64,000 nucleotides of DNA from Rostrohypoxylon terebratum. Taxonomy: Eukaryota; Ascomycota; Sordariomycetes; Xylariales; Hypoxylaceae. A model generated the notes under the pieces. It ran no database searches. It saw nothing but the letters and a program-made list of their open reading frames with translations, and was not told the DNA's origin. Position numbers and translations under genes: made by a program. The DNA is taken from NCBI GenBank assembly GCA_022497145.1, contig MU385960.1:1-64000 (forward strand). The letters run 5' to 3'. Below, one piece after another: positions 1 to 10,024 of this stretch. Position 1 is the stretch's first letter. The number at the start of each line of letters is the position of its first letter.

Positions 1-1731
1 CAACTTAGATCAGGAAATTCCGTGGTTTATCCGTGATTGGTTCGCGGCGTCTCCACAAAGGGTTTGTTATTCCTTCGAACTGTAGGTTCGTGACAAGCCG
101 CCGGTAACAAGACCAAGGCCCAAATGGAAGTCACATATCTATCAGGTGGATTGAGAAAGCTCTCTTTTGAGCTTCGACCACTATACCATCATCAATATAG
201 ATAGCGACTGTCTCAGTATCAGCGAAAAACATGCTGTAAATATTTTGAAGCTTTGAATACGGCACTTCCGATAGAGCGAGCTGAGGCTGAAGGATTCCTA
301 GACTCAGTTGGTTTTTGAAACGCATTCCGTCAGGTAAATTACGTTTTTGTTCATGATATTCGACATGTTGATCTCAAGTATTCTGCAAAACAAGCGCATG
401 GGAAAGCTATAATGCCATTAAATTTAATTTTTCTACCTCGCCGTAGGGGTAGGATACTGCATTCAACAACGGTCTACAAGACTTACTGACATATGATGAT
501 TTAGTAAGATACATCGATAGAGAAGTGGCCTTTTTCCTAGCTGAAGTTGGGGCCAAAGTTTCCATCTTTGCAGATTAACCAGAACACGAAGGCATCATCA
601 GAGGAAAGCAAGAAATATGCGGGCGATATCCTCAAGACCGAGGCCCAGAACAATAAACCTATCTATGTATGCGCAGGCGGCAACCATGCGTAAACAAAGA
701 CATTGGAATTAGACTAGCAAGCAAGGCACTCGCAAGATTGGATGCAGAGTCATATCCAATATTTCCATCGGCAATCAGGCATTTATAGGCCTCCCTGATA
801 AGGGCTGCTACGCTATACCCAAGCATGCGTTTATGGCGATCTCCAAAATTACTGGCATGCTTGGAGTATCCTACGACACTTATTACGATAGCTGACAGCT
901 TATAAGCATTGCATGACCAACTTTTAATATGACTAGGTACACTCAAGAAGAGTATTTGGCTATCAAAATGGTAGTAGAATTACCCCTGTGAATTATGAGA
1001 GTTTATACCGATTACCCAAATCATCTGCAGGTCGAGACTAGAACAATAGGTACCTACCTGCCATTCAAAGTCTGAGCTTGCCGCCTCAGGGTTAGCACGT
1101 TACGATACCATAATGATATAACCCCCAAGTGCTCGTTGGTTATAAATGCCACATCCAGCAGGCGCTCATGTTTCACGGCATGGCATTAGTTATGATACGC
1201 TTGGGTAGTATTATTGGGGTGTATACACGCCTTCTAATATAGGCCATGCCAATTCGATCGATTTACAGCTCACTTATTACACCTGTGCCTCATTACCAAC
1301 CTAGTAATCACTTGATCTTGTTTATAAAGTATGAGCTAAATGATTACGTGCATTGCCGCAGTTACATACTCTGACATCGTTCGTCACTGACAGAGAAAGA
1401 CATCTCAAAACAACAATGATTGGCAATGCAGTATACCTACCTGCTTACCATTTGTGTAACTTTAACATAGGCAGGTAAGTAGGCTACTAATCCCACGGTG
1501 AGAACAAGGCTCTGTGATTCTCCCTCTCCTAAACTTGACGGCTCATGACCTTATGTGTCAGCGGCACGGCTCTGTGCTAAAAGCTCTTGTCTTTTTATAT
1601 GACTATCTAAATACTATGAAGATATCTAACTAGTACTGATTCATTATTTCTATGGTCTCTGTTGAGTTGCCAATCGTCCATTTTTGATAAGTCATATTCA
1701 AGTGTCTACCTAGTCTCACCATCCTATCAAG
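1..1731. other. AT-rich spacer, no intact gene
   Basis: Apart from the SDR-like relic near 522-692 nothing here is convincing. There are only scattered ORFs below 100 codons, AT-rich sequence with numerous stops in all frames, and short TACCTACC-type tracts (for example near 1433-1475). A minus-strand open frame around 131-380 has no recognisable domain. Confidence 0.6.
522..692 (+). pseudogene. SDR-like relic (possible ketosphinganine-reductase type)
   Basis: A short decayed coding trace. Positions 522-575 read as EVAFFLAEVGAKVSIFAD, which resembles the second beta-alpha unit of NAD(P)-binding short-chain dehydrogenases, and then hit a stop. After a frame change, about 577-690 reads on as a Lys/Glu-rich helix followed by PIYVCAGGN, which looks like the next SDR strand with its AG(G) turn. 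No glycine-rich nucleotide motif or Tyr-x3-Lys catalytic site is visible nearby, so at most a fragment remains. The specific resemblance to 3-ketodihydrosphingosine reductases rests on the two motifs only and is an inference. It could also be chance. Confidence 0.28.
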
Positions 1732-2999
1732 ATGCAACCAGTGGGCATCATAGACGAAAGACAGGAAGTTTTACGGAAACTGTTCATCTCTATGATGGTC
1801 ATTCCGACCGTCATGCTTATCATTAGGATATGGAATTGTCTTCTCATACCAGAGTCCTCCATGTCAGGGGCGCAAATGTCTAGATTCTGGTGGGACGATT
1901 GGACGGTAATTGTGGCTGCGGTATGTTAGGATCCCGTCTTCTAAAGCCCCTGGAATTAATGTTATCTTAGGGGTTGAACATCACCGTATGTACAATAGGT
2001 ATAGAGACGATCCGCCTTGGTCTGGGACTTCACATCGATGAAGTACCGGAACCAGACGTCGAGCTCTTTCTAAAACTACTCTGGATCATCTATTTCGTTT
2101 TCCACCACGGGTGTCGTCATTCCTAAGGCTTCTGCCTCATTCTTCTATGCTCGTATCTTCGCGTGAGAAACTTGCCATTCAAATATACTGTATGGTTTGG
2201 ACATGTCATAAATCTCATGTGGATTGTGATTTATTTTTTCGTCATTGGATTCATGTGTAGTCCTATTGAGAAAGTCTGGAAACCTTCAATTCAGGGGACA
2301 TGCATTAACACAAGAAGCATTTGGGAAGGTAGCGTTATATCTGGTCTTATCATCGACGTCGCCATCTTATTAATGTCCTTACCCATGTTGTGGGGATTGC
2401 AAATGAAGGCGACGCGCAAAATTCAAGTCTCTCTAGTATTCCTATGCGCTTATTCGTAAGGAATCTCAACTTGCAATATTCCAGAAAGTACCTATCATAC
2501 ACTTATTTTTTCCTTGGCTAACTCAGGTTCATGGGGTCATAGTATTATCTATTGGTCGTCTCGCTGCCATTGACCGAACATGTGAGATTTCTGTCCCTCG
2601 ATATAAAAACTCGCCAGCTCATTATAAAGATGAAATCGCTAGGCTAGCTTCCTGGATGGTATGCGAGATAGCATTGTCCATCATTAGCATTAGCCTCCAA
2701 GTATTTTCCTCCTAATCCAACGTATATATCGTGAGGGTGTCCGAAGTCTATTCAACACCCGCTTTTGCATTCCCCAGGCCAGGTTCATCGGCAATTTGAG
2801 CCGATACCACGACGAAGATGGCGATGAGCTAGTGTCACGGTCTACATACTCTACCCCCAAGTCGTCGAGAAACTTCGACAATACAAATGGATACATGTCA
2901 CATACGAGAACAACCGCTGTATATGCTGACACCGATGGGAGTCTCGGACCTATTCAGCCTACTGGAATTTATGTTCGTCATGACTTTGTAGTGTCATGA
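1732..2999 (+). pseudogene. SAT4/rhodopsin-like integral membrane protein, frameshifted
   Basis: Conceptual pieces in order match the fungal multi-pass rhodopsin (SAT4) family. They are an N-terminal segment with a TM helix (1732-1920, ...WWDDWTVIVAAV), a GLNITVCTIGIETIRLGLG block after an intron (from 1971), a FFYARIF-type helix (about 2105-2160), then VRNLPFKYTVWFGH with CSPIEKVW (2163-2458), VLSIGRLAAIDRT (about 2528-2580), WMVCEIALSIISISL and RSLFNTRF (2650-2770), and a hydrophilic Ser-rich tail to 2999. The frame is broken. About one extra base sits near 2107 and one base is missing near 2161, so frame is restored afterwards, and further slips occur around 2460-2530 and 2698. In the family these are about 350-400-aa seven-helix proteins of mostly unknown function. 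I infer a recently inactivated copy; several sequencing indels are the alternative. Confidence 0.6.
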
Positions 3000-4635
3000 A
3001 AGGTGGATTGGATTCTTAGGTGCTTTTGGAAAGGAGAAATACTCAGGTAGGTCCAAGTCATCGCATAGTCATCCTTAAAATCGTACAACGGTCGTGAACA
3101 AGTTTCCACGAGAGTCTGGGGCTCTGGGACTATGAGCTTGGCACCTGTCTGCCTATCTACCTACACTGGAGCCAAGGGGTTTGCATACGAAGGGGTACCT
3201 ATGAAACTTGTGAATGCACGAAGCATATATATGATTCCCTTGGCTCATTATAATTTACCTGGTATCAGACTCCATATCCGCTGATGACGTGCTAGAGACC
3301 ATGTCTTCCAAATACCTTTATGATGAACTTGATCCTTGCTCTTTCATGATTGCTACACACCTGATGACCTCCAATGTACAAATGAGATAGCAGAATTACC
3401 TATTGTTCGCAGTATTGAACGAAATCTCACCAGATCCATACCTACCTACCTAGCAGGCTGTCACAATCCTGAAAACTAAGCCTCGAAAGAAGACCCACAA
3501 CGAAAACATCTACGACCAATCACGGCAAAACACCGGAAGGAAGTGATCTCCATGATCTTGAACGCGTAACCAGATCAGCCAGATCACGGTAACCTCATAA
3601 CACTAAAAGAATAGGAAGGAAGGATATCTATATAATCACAGCATTTTCCATGTATCTAGTCACTCACTTTAGTTCTTCAGTTATCAATCTAAGTCTATTC
3701 ACTACGAGTAGGGAGAGGACTCCAAGCCTCTCTGACGAACATACTTGATTTGATTATACTTGACCTCTACAATTACTGTTACCTTAAAATCAAGACCCTC
3801 TTATGAAGCTATACTTACTAAGCCTAAGTATAGGTTCGTCACACAGGCAAGTTTCTATTCATGGAATTACTCGGCAATCAGAAATGTAATTTGATAAGCA
3901 CCTTTATCTTCTGATGTGATATAGGATCATCCAAATACTGACTCGCTGATCTTGGTAGTATCTCAGTACAGCATATGCTATCCGAGTATCAAATTCCTGT
4001 TGTATGACTTACCTCGCATTTTGATTCGCTTTTGAAGAAACAACATAACGAATACCAATCAATACTCTTCTATTAATAATAATTCACGTTTATTTGCTCA
4101 CACAGCTCGAAGTAGGCTGTGTTCAATAACGGCATCAAAATCCTAGAGAGATTCGATACGAAATACGAGGTTTAAGGGGCCGAGGGGTATATCGAGTCTA
4201 CCAACATTGAAGTACTAATTAACCCAAGTATTCATTTAGCTGGTAATCGTATTATGTGTATAATGATATCAATAATCATTATTATATTGAATATTTTATC
4301 ACTTCATCATTAAATCGCAGTTGAATTAGAGTTGAAGTCGTCGTTGACTAATTCGGAAATAGAATCTAGATGGATCCTTAGTTTAGCTTAAGCTGCTCTC
4401 CCTGTCCCTTTAGAGGGCTAGGGGGCTATGGAGGGGGCTAGGGGGCACTAGTGTAGCGACTAGCAACCTTGAAGCCCTAAGAGGAAAAATCTCATCCCCT
4501 AAGTAAAGCCGGACAGAGCTGAACTTGCCGGACTTGCCAGCCCTAGTGTAGCTAGTGTAGAGCTTTTTAATATTAATACCCACCGTCCAAACTGGGAATC
4601 CATCCCACGTTCACCTATGTATTTACTCCGACATC
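3000..4635. other. Intergenic spacer
   Basis: There is no supported gene. AT-rich, with stops in every frame. Around 4380-4560 there is a different composition (runs such as CTAGGGGGCTATGGAGGGGG and repeated AGTGTAG), which may be a decayed repeat fragment, but no ends or target duplication can be recognised. Confidence 0.5.
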
Positions 4636-5303
4636 ATGCGCTCACACCCCTACACACCGCCGCCCCCACTCTCCCCGCTGCTCAATGACCTCTCTACGTT
4701 TCTTCCCAACCGCGACCGCAGAGATGGTATGGGTGTGGGTGTGGGTGGTAACGAAGTAGGCTTGGCAGATTTGGACCCCGAGACGAGTCGCCTGCTGCCC
4801 GAGAAGCGGAGGCAGCACCGCGTGCGCATACAAGGTCGGCTCGCACCTGTACGAAGCGTGTCCGTGGCCAATCTCAGGTCGCCGTCCCCGCGGGATACCA
4901 CGAATAGGGGATTAGATAGCGCAGTGGGCGGCGCATTGCCGAGGAGGCGCCGGAGTGAGGATGATGGTGTAGGGGGCGAAGTGGGCGGAGAGGAGGTCGA
5001 GGTTGAGGTCGAGGAACGGGATACCCAGTTAAGGGGGTATGGCATCGGAGGAAGGGGGAATATACGTGAGAAACGCGGCCCTGCCTTCATAGGTTCGTTA
5101 CGTTTCATCGCTACGTACCTGCTAACTTCCTAATAGGTCGACCTACAGACGTCATAGGAACTTCATCAAAGTCGTCGCGATCTATTACTTCATTCTTCTC
5201 GGGCTCCGGACCCGGCTCGGATCCTGGTTCGGATAAGAGGTGGACTTTTTCTGGGTTGTTCAATCGCATCGAGGAACGAAAAGGGAAGGATAGGAACAGT
5301 TGA
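4636..5303 (+). CDS. Small spliced protein, Arg/Ser-rich, unknown function
   Basis: Exon 1 is 4636-5092 (phase 1) and exon 2 is 5137-5303, separated by a 44-nt intron (5093-5136, GT donor, GCTAAC branch, TAG acceptor). Splicing turns the poor end of the unspliced frame into a plausible C-terminus beginning GRPTDVIGTSSKSSRS and ending in RIEERKGKDRNS. The product is about 208 aa. It has no signal peptide or TM helix. The first half contains a DPETSRLLPEKRR stretch and a basic/serine patch, the middle is low-complexity Gly/Glu/Val, and the C-terminal FSGSGPGSDPGSDKRW stretch is flexible. I do not recognise the family. Retention of an exact intron and a common fungal layout argues that it is real; the disordered composition prevents a functional call. 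Confidence 0.6.
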
Positions 5304-6069
5304 GTAATAAATTTGGCATTGGCGGTTCTTGTTATTTGGGAGTGTTTCTTAGGTTATTTGTGTTTGAGTTGACGAGAAGATCTGATCCGCAAGTAGTTTC
5401 ATTAGAATGTTAAAGATCTTATAGGTGTCTTAGGAGTTAGGAGTTCAAATCTGTATACGAGAACGGGATACCTGTCTAAGACATCCGCGATGGCTAACTT
5501 TGAAGTACAAAACGACAATAAAGATCATGTCTGTCGGATCCTACGGGAGGACAGACAGGCTACGAGAGATTACTTGTTGTTCATTTTCGGAAATTTTAAA
5601 GGAAGATCCATGCACCTCCCAGCCTCGAATGAGGCCGGAGTTACAAGTATAGAGCGCGGCGGTCGAGAGTGACGTACTCGAACTATCAACGATACGTGGA
5701 TGAGAGACCAAGCCACCAAGCCACCAAGCCACCAAGCCACCAAGCCATCATAATAATATTATTGCCACCAGAGAAGCAGTGATCTGCCGTGATTGTACCA
5801 TATCCCTAGGCAGGAGTGCCTCGCGATATAGATTGAATTGTATTGTGGGACGATAAAAGTCCTTGGAGCCTCGTTCGAAGAACGCTCGATCAAGAATATT
5901 AGTAATACCGTGGGAATTACATGATTATCACTCAAAATGCAAGGTAAATGTGCTGGGGAGTACGGGTTTGGAATGAATTAGCTTGAGGATGTTGTTATTT
6001 CTATTATTGATTGATGCGCGGGACTTATAAGTGCTAAGTAATACCGCTTCAATCGACGGAACGTAGGGC
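5304..6069. other. Spacer with short tandem repeat
   Basis: No convincing gene. A 60-codon ATG ORF at 5490-5672 has no recognisable features and is not called. The stretch contains the 8-bp tandem array described separately. Confidence 0.5.
5707..5746. repeat. 8-bp tandem repeat (ACCAAGCC)x5
   Basis: Five perfect head-to-tail copies of ACCAAGCC in intergenic sequence. The unit length is not a multiple of three and no coding frame runs through it. Confidence 0.9.
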
Positions 6070-6864
6070 TTAGAACAGATCCTCTTTGGTCTTCCAATGG
6101 TTAGCCTCGATAACATCTGCAGGCATAGTCCAGTCCCACGGCGCCGGATTCTTGGGGAGCAGATCTGGGTAGTCTTGGTGTACGCTCCACAGATTCAAAG
6201 ACATGGGAACAGCCAGGATCATGGGATGTCTATCTGCTCCGAAGTGGTCAACCAAATCCTTAAACTCGCCAGGTTCGATCGCGGCGTCCATGCAAGCGGG
6301 GACCTTGCCGTAGTAGATTTTGGCGAGATCTCTCGGAAGACTGATGCGTAACTCGTTGCCGCTACACTTCCACATCAGTCTACCTACTCGTGGAAGACGC
6401 CTAGTTAGAGAAATGACATACAATTTTTTCCGGATGCTACGAACTTCGGATAAGGTAATCGGTTCTTTCTTTGGGAGGCGAGTTGATTCGATAATAGCAT
6501 CTAGGTACAGTCTGATGAACTTCTCGCGGTGCTAGACGAGATCTGCCCTCAGCAGCTTCAGCTGGAATCTATGGACTTCCCAATGATGCGGGCGGTATTT
6601 ATTCAAATTCGGCCATTCCACCCTGGGATTTGGCAGGTCATGTTCGTGTATGTACTGCTCGGCGTGGGCGAAGGTGAGTCGGGACTTGTCCTTATGCCAC
6701 TGATGGCGGAAGACGGAGATGACGGTCTTCAATGGTAGACTCGCAAGCGCGGCGATGGCTGTCTGGTGTTGGAGGAGGTTTGTATGGCCATCGATCCCAG
6801 GTGAGTGATCGAATGTTTCTTGAGCTGGCTTTTTGCCATCCTTCACAGACGGTTCACCGCTCAT
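6070..6864 (-). pseudogene. Hypothetical protein gene interrupted by one in-frame TAG
   Basis: From the ATG at 6864 a frame runs 110 codons to a TAG at 6532-6534 (ending LLRADLV). The same frame then continues without any further stop for about 153 codons to the TGA/TAA-type end at 6070 (HREKFIRLYLDAII... to ...NHWKTKEDLF). Removing that one codon gives about 264 aa. Composition is uniform on both sides, rich in Trp, His and basic residues (FRHQWHKDKSRLTF, WPNLNKYRPHHWEVHRF), which looks like one soluble protein. No GT...AG pair can splice out the TAG sensibly. I do not recognise a domain. The stop could be a single CAG-to-TAG transition (C to T in a CpA context, as in RIP), a polymorphic null allele, a sequencing error or readthrough. 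The gene is convergent with nothing and shares its upstream spacer with the carrier at 7.3 kb. Confidence 0.6.
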
Positions 6865-7297
6865 GATGAGGATATTGACGATGTGGTAATTGGAAGAATC
6901 GAGAAGTCCATTTTGAATTCATGGAATTTCTGAGCATATATTCAGACTAGACCTTCCTATTTTTTTTTTATAAAAAAAAGAATTTGAAGTGTAACTTCTC
7001 AAATGATTTTGAAATCATTATGAAAATCGTTTGTGGAAGGAATGGAGAGAGTGTTGAGATTTACCTTGAAGACTGGAAGTTGCGTATAGATATAGCGAGT
7101 ATAGATATAGCGAGTATAGATAATGGATAGGGGCATATATGATTGTATCGGTTCATCCAGATCGATATGAATCAATCGAGATTATGGGGGGTATGGGGGC
7201 GGGTATCTGCGTAAATCTGGGGAAAGCTCCGAGGAAAAAAAAAGCGACAACCTTCTCAAATCTTTCAACAAACCACCTGGGCAATCTCGACGACATA
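6865..7297. promoter_or_regulatory. Shared divergent upstream region with 15-bp repeat
   Basis: Spacer of about 430 bp between the minus-strand hypothetical gene and the plus-strand carrier, so both promoters must lie here. It holds a T/A homopolymer block (6960-6980) and about 2.5 copies of a 15-bp unit TATAGATATAGCGAG at 7087-7125. No specific factor site can be assigned. Confidence 0.4.
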
Positions 7298-8170
7298 ATG
7301 TCGACCGAGAAACCTAGCCCGCTGCGGTCCATAATAGCGGGTGCCACAGCCGGCGCAATCGAGATCACGATCACATACCCGGCCGAATTCGCTAAGACAA
7401 GAACACAGCTCAACCGCAAGTTAGCCGATGGTCAGAAACTGCCTTGGCCACCCTTTGGCAAGCAGTGGTACGCTGGCTGCACTACTCTGATCATTGGAAA
7501 CTCTGCCAAAGCCGCGATTCGCTTCGTATCGTTCGAGCAGTACAAGCGCCTCCTCGCCGACGAGAATGGCAAAGTTTCGGGTCCTAGAAACGTCATCGCC
7601 GGTTTCGGCGCCGGTGTCACAGAATCTCTCCTCGCCGTCACACCTACCGAATCTATTAAGACAACGCTGATTGACGATCGTAAGTCACCGAACCCTCGAA
7701 TGCGCGGTTTTCTACATGCTGTCCCGATCATTGCAAGAGAACGAGGAATTCGTGGTTTCTTTCAAGGTCTCGTGCCCACGGCCGCTAGGCAGTCCGCCAA
7801 CAGCGCCGTGCGATTTGGCTCGTATACAAGTCTCAAGCAACTTGCAGAATCATATACTGCACCCGGCGAGAAACTTGGAACGGTTGCGACATTCGGTATA
7901 GGAAGTGTTGCAGGTGCCATCACCGTGGCCGTGACCCAACCACTCGACACGATTAAGACGAGGATGCAGAGTATCGAGGCAAAACAGGTCTACGGCAACA
8001 GTTTCCGCTGCGCGACTCTAATATTCAAACATGAGGGCATCTTGACCTTCTGGAGCGGAGCCTTACCCAGATTAGCGCGGCTAGTTATGAGTGGAGGTAT
8101 CGTCTTTTCAATGTATGAGAAGAGCATAGAACTCATGCGGACGTTGGATCCGGAAAACAAATACATATAA
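7298..8170 (+). CDS. Mitochondrial tricarboxylate (citrate) carrier, MCF family
   Basis: A 290-aa member of the mitochondrial carrier family, in the inner membrane. The three repeats each carry a Px[DE]xx[KR] signature: YPAEFAKTR (about residues 24-32), TPTESIKTT (about 119-127) and QPLDTIKTR (about 214-222). The overall pattern (LRSIIAGATAGAIEITITYP at the N-terminus, QGLVPTAARQSANSAVRFGSY in the middle) is that of CTP1-type citrate/malate exchangers, which export citrate for cytosolic acetyl-CoA and NADPH metabolism. I chose the ATG at 7298 (MSTEKPSPLRS) because it gives the usual length of about 290-300 aa. The frame is open upstream to an ATG at 7139, but that extension is Lys-rich and unlike the family. 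No introns. Substrate assignment follows the family and is not proven by sequence. Confidence 0.9.
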   Translation: MSTEKPSPLRSIIAGATAGAIEITITYPAEFAKTRTQLNRKLADGQKLPWPPFGKQWYAGCTTLIIGNSAKAAIRFVSFEQYKRLLADENGKVSGPRNVIAGFGAGVTESLLAVTPTESIKTTLIDDRKSPNPRMRGFLHAVPIIARERGIRGFFQGLVPTAARQSANSAVRFGSYTSLKQLAESYTAPGEKLGTVATFGIGSVAGAITVAVTQPLDTIKTRMQSIEAKQVYGNSFRCATLIFKHEGILTFWSGALPRLARLVMSGGIVFSMYEKSIELMRTLDPENKYI

Positions 8171-8925
8171 ACATCGGCGAAAAGTTTATTAGACAGATAC
8201 CCAGCAATCAGGGGTCAAGACCTGGAATGGCGTTTCGACTTCCATTCGAATAGGGGTGAGCTGGTGCATCTATCTTCGCATTATTGCCGGAAGAATAGGA
8301 GCAATGGATTGGAGCTCAGGCTCTCGCCTAGACCTGATCGTGCTCATGCCAGAGCCCCATCGGGGCTATGATGGGCACGGACGGTAGCTACCACCACATC
8401 AACAGATGTTGGACTCGGATTTACTTCGTACTATTACTGCACAATACCCCCCAAGGCCTACAGTAAAGGCCAAAAGGACCACGATAATGACACCCAATAA
8501 TAACACCATCCCGTCCTTGGACTAAGATTGCAACAATGTTCATGACCCATGGTACCGAGAATCGATTTTTGTGATTCCCTATTAGGTAGTATACACGTGA
8601 TTTTGGGTAGCCTAAAAAACATCCGATTCTTATTGTAATCTCACAATACCCTTCATTCTCAACCAGAATCTTTCGAAGTACGATCGACTCGGCGCTTCTT
8701 CAAGCTCCTTTACTAGATCGTGGAAATACGTTGGGTGACTCTTAGGGTTCAATAGAGATCCTTGAATTGGGTACTGGATCCAATGTTAACAATCGCATCC
8801 TAAGTCTTAAGAAACAACTTTACCCTTGTATTGGGCTGATGGACCGTACCCTGGTTTTAAACCTGTCGTTTACTAGTGCATATATTGCGTTCGCTTGTTT
8901 GAGCTGGTCTTGTTCAGATAGGTTC

Positions 8926-9220
8926 GAGGGCTGTTCGAACCGTTTCCGAAGCACTTCCTGGAGTTGCATCTGTGGTCGTAGGATATCTTTGGGCCACTGG
9001 GAAAGCGCCCGCAGAATATGGCGTTGTGCACTCTGTAGCTGTGTAAGTGGAAGCTGATAATGACGATAATGACGATAATGACGATAATGTAGAAATCATA
9101 CCACTTTGGCTTGGGCCATGACTAATCACTGCAGGATTTGGAGGCTTTCAGTCACATCCCTCTCGCAGAATTGAGGATCTAGAGTATTTAATCAAGGATG
9201 TTTACGCCGTCAATATCTAA
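8926..9220 (+). CDS. Possible small spliced ORF (uncertain)
   Basis: A frame about 8926-9038 reads IGSRAVRTVSEALPGVASV followed by VVGYLWATGKAPAEYGVVHS, i.e. an amphipathic start and a hydrophobic Val/Gly helix. It begins after a CAG acceptor-like site and ends at a strong GTAAGT donor (9040). A CTAATC...CAG acceptor lies at about 9134, and open sequence follows it (for example RRIEDLEYLIKDVYAVN to a TAA at about 9220). The phases of donor and acceptor do not join uniquely, and no start exon was found. It may be a small mitochondrial-type membrane protein, but the family is not recognised. The intron-like segment contains the GATAATGAC array. Confidence 0.25.
9055..9088. repeat. 9-bp tandem repeat (GATAATGAC)x3.8
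   Basis: Nearly four perfect copies of GATAATGAC, immediately downstream of a GTAAGT donor-like site. Confidence 0.9.
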
Positions 9221-10024
9221 TGTCGCATCACCATTTTGAGGACAATAGAGCTGTAGAAAATTAATGACTATCGATGACGTTAACCAATCAATTCAGAGCT
9301 TTAGATCCGGTCGGATTTGTCAATCGCAATCGATAACGGAAAGGTACATCAATAATGTACTACGTAACTACATCCATTGCGTAAACTTTCAAGCTTAGAT
9401 CGTCGGTGATAGGTTACTTCCGATTTTAGGCCTCCAATGATGAGACTCGTTGAAATTGCCGAATTGCGCTGTGCGAAGTTTATTGAGAAAGTGGCTCGTG
9501 CACAAGATGGTTTTAGAGAACTGTCAGGCGCGATTCGTCAGCTGGAACTTCCTCTTTCTTTGGTGTTCGACAATACAGCATACTAGTATTACAATCCCTA
9601 GGTCCTACCTAAAACGTCCCTGCGCCCGGGTGCCTACGAACCTTGGAATCCACTAAAACTAGATCCTTTTGGCAGTCGCATCATCGTGCACCTGCATCAC
9701 TAATCCCGCCCTTATGCCCCCCCGTCTTGCGTCTGCGTGTCGCATGTCTCCCCTTTTCTTTTACAAACCAACATCATCATCACCATCATCAACCATCGAT
9801 CCTCACGCCATCTATTCCCTAGTCTCTCTTCTTCAATACCCACTCTCCTTAATAGACTAGGAAATTCCATCCTGTCCCTATTTTTCTCTCTTCTTTTTTT
9901 TTAAACTTCGAACTTTTAAATTCTTCCTGCGACGATAACATTTTTCCTTTTACGAGCCGAAACCCGCCACATCCGACTTCCGATTACTCCTTATTATCTG
10001 TTTCATTTTGGTTTCTCACTGTGA

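Larger units (their letters stand above)
8171..10024. other. Spacer; possible small spliced gene inside
   Basis: Mostly AT-balanced sequence without long ORFs. One candidate small gene near 8930-9220 is listed separately. The last 350 bp before 10025 are C/T-rich (for example 9880-9905), typical of a fungal promoter and leader. Confidence 0.5.

Noticed and set aside
131..325. Minus-strand 64-codon ORF with an ordered-looking sequence (IYSMFFADTETVAIYIDDG)
   Set aside because: No recognisable family and no start or splice context that connects it to other exons. Upstream in-frame sequence soon meets a stop.
4561..4573. AGCTTTTTAATAT shared in inverted orientation with 20764-20776
   Set aside because: Only 13 AT-rich bases match and the similarity does not extend, so chance is likely.
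7139..7297. 53-codon N-terminal extension of the citrate carrier from the ATG at 7139
   Set aside because: Lys-rich and unlike the family. The internal ATG at 7298 gives the normal length, and carriers need no such presequence.
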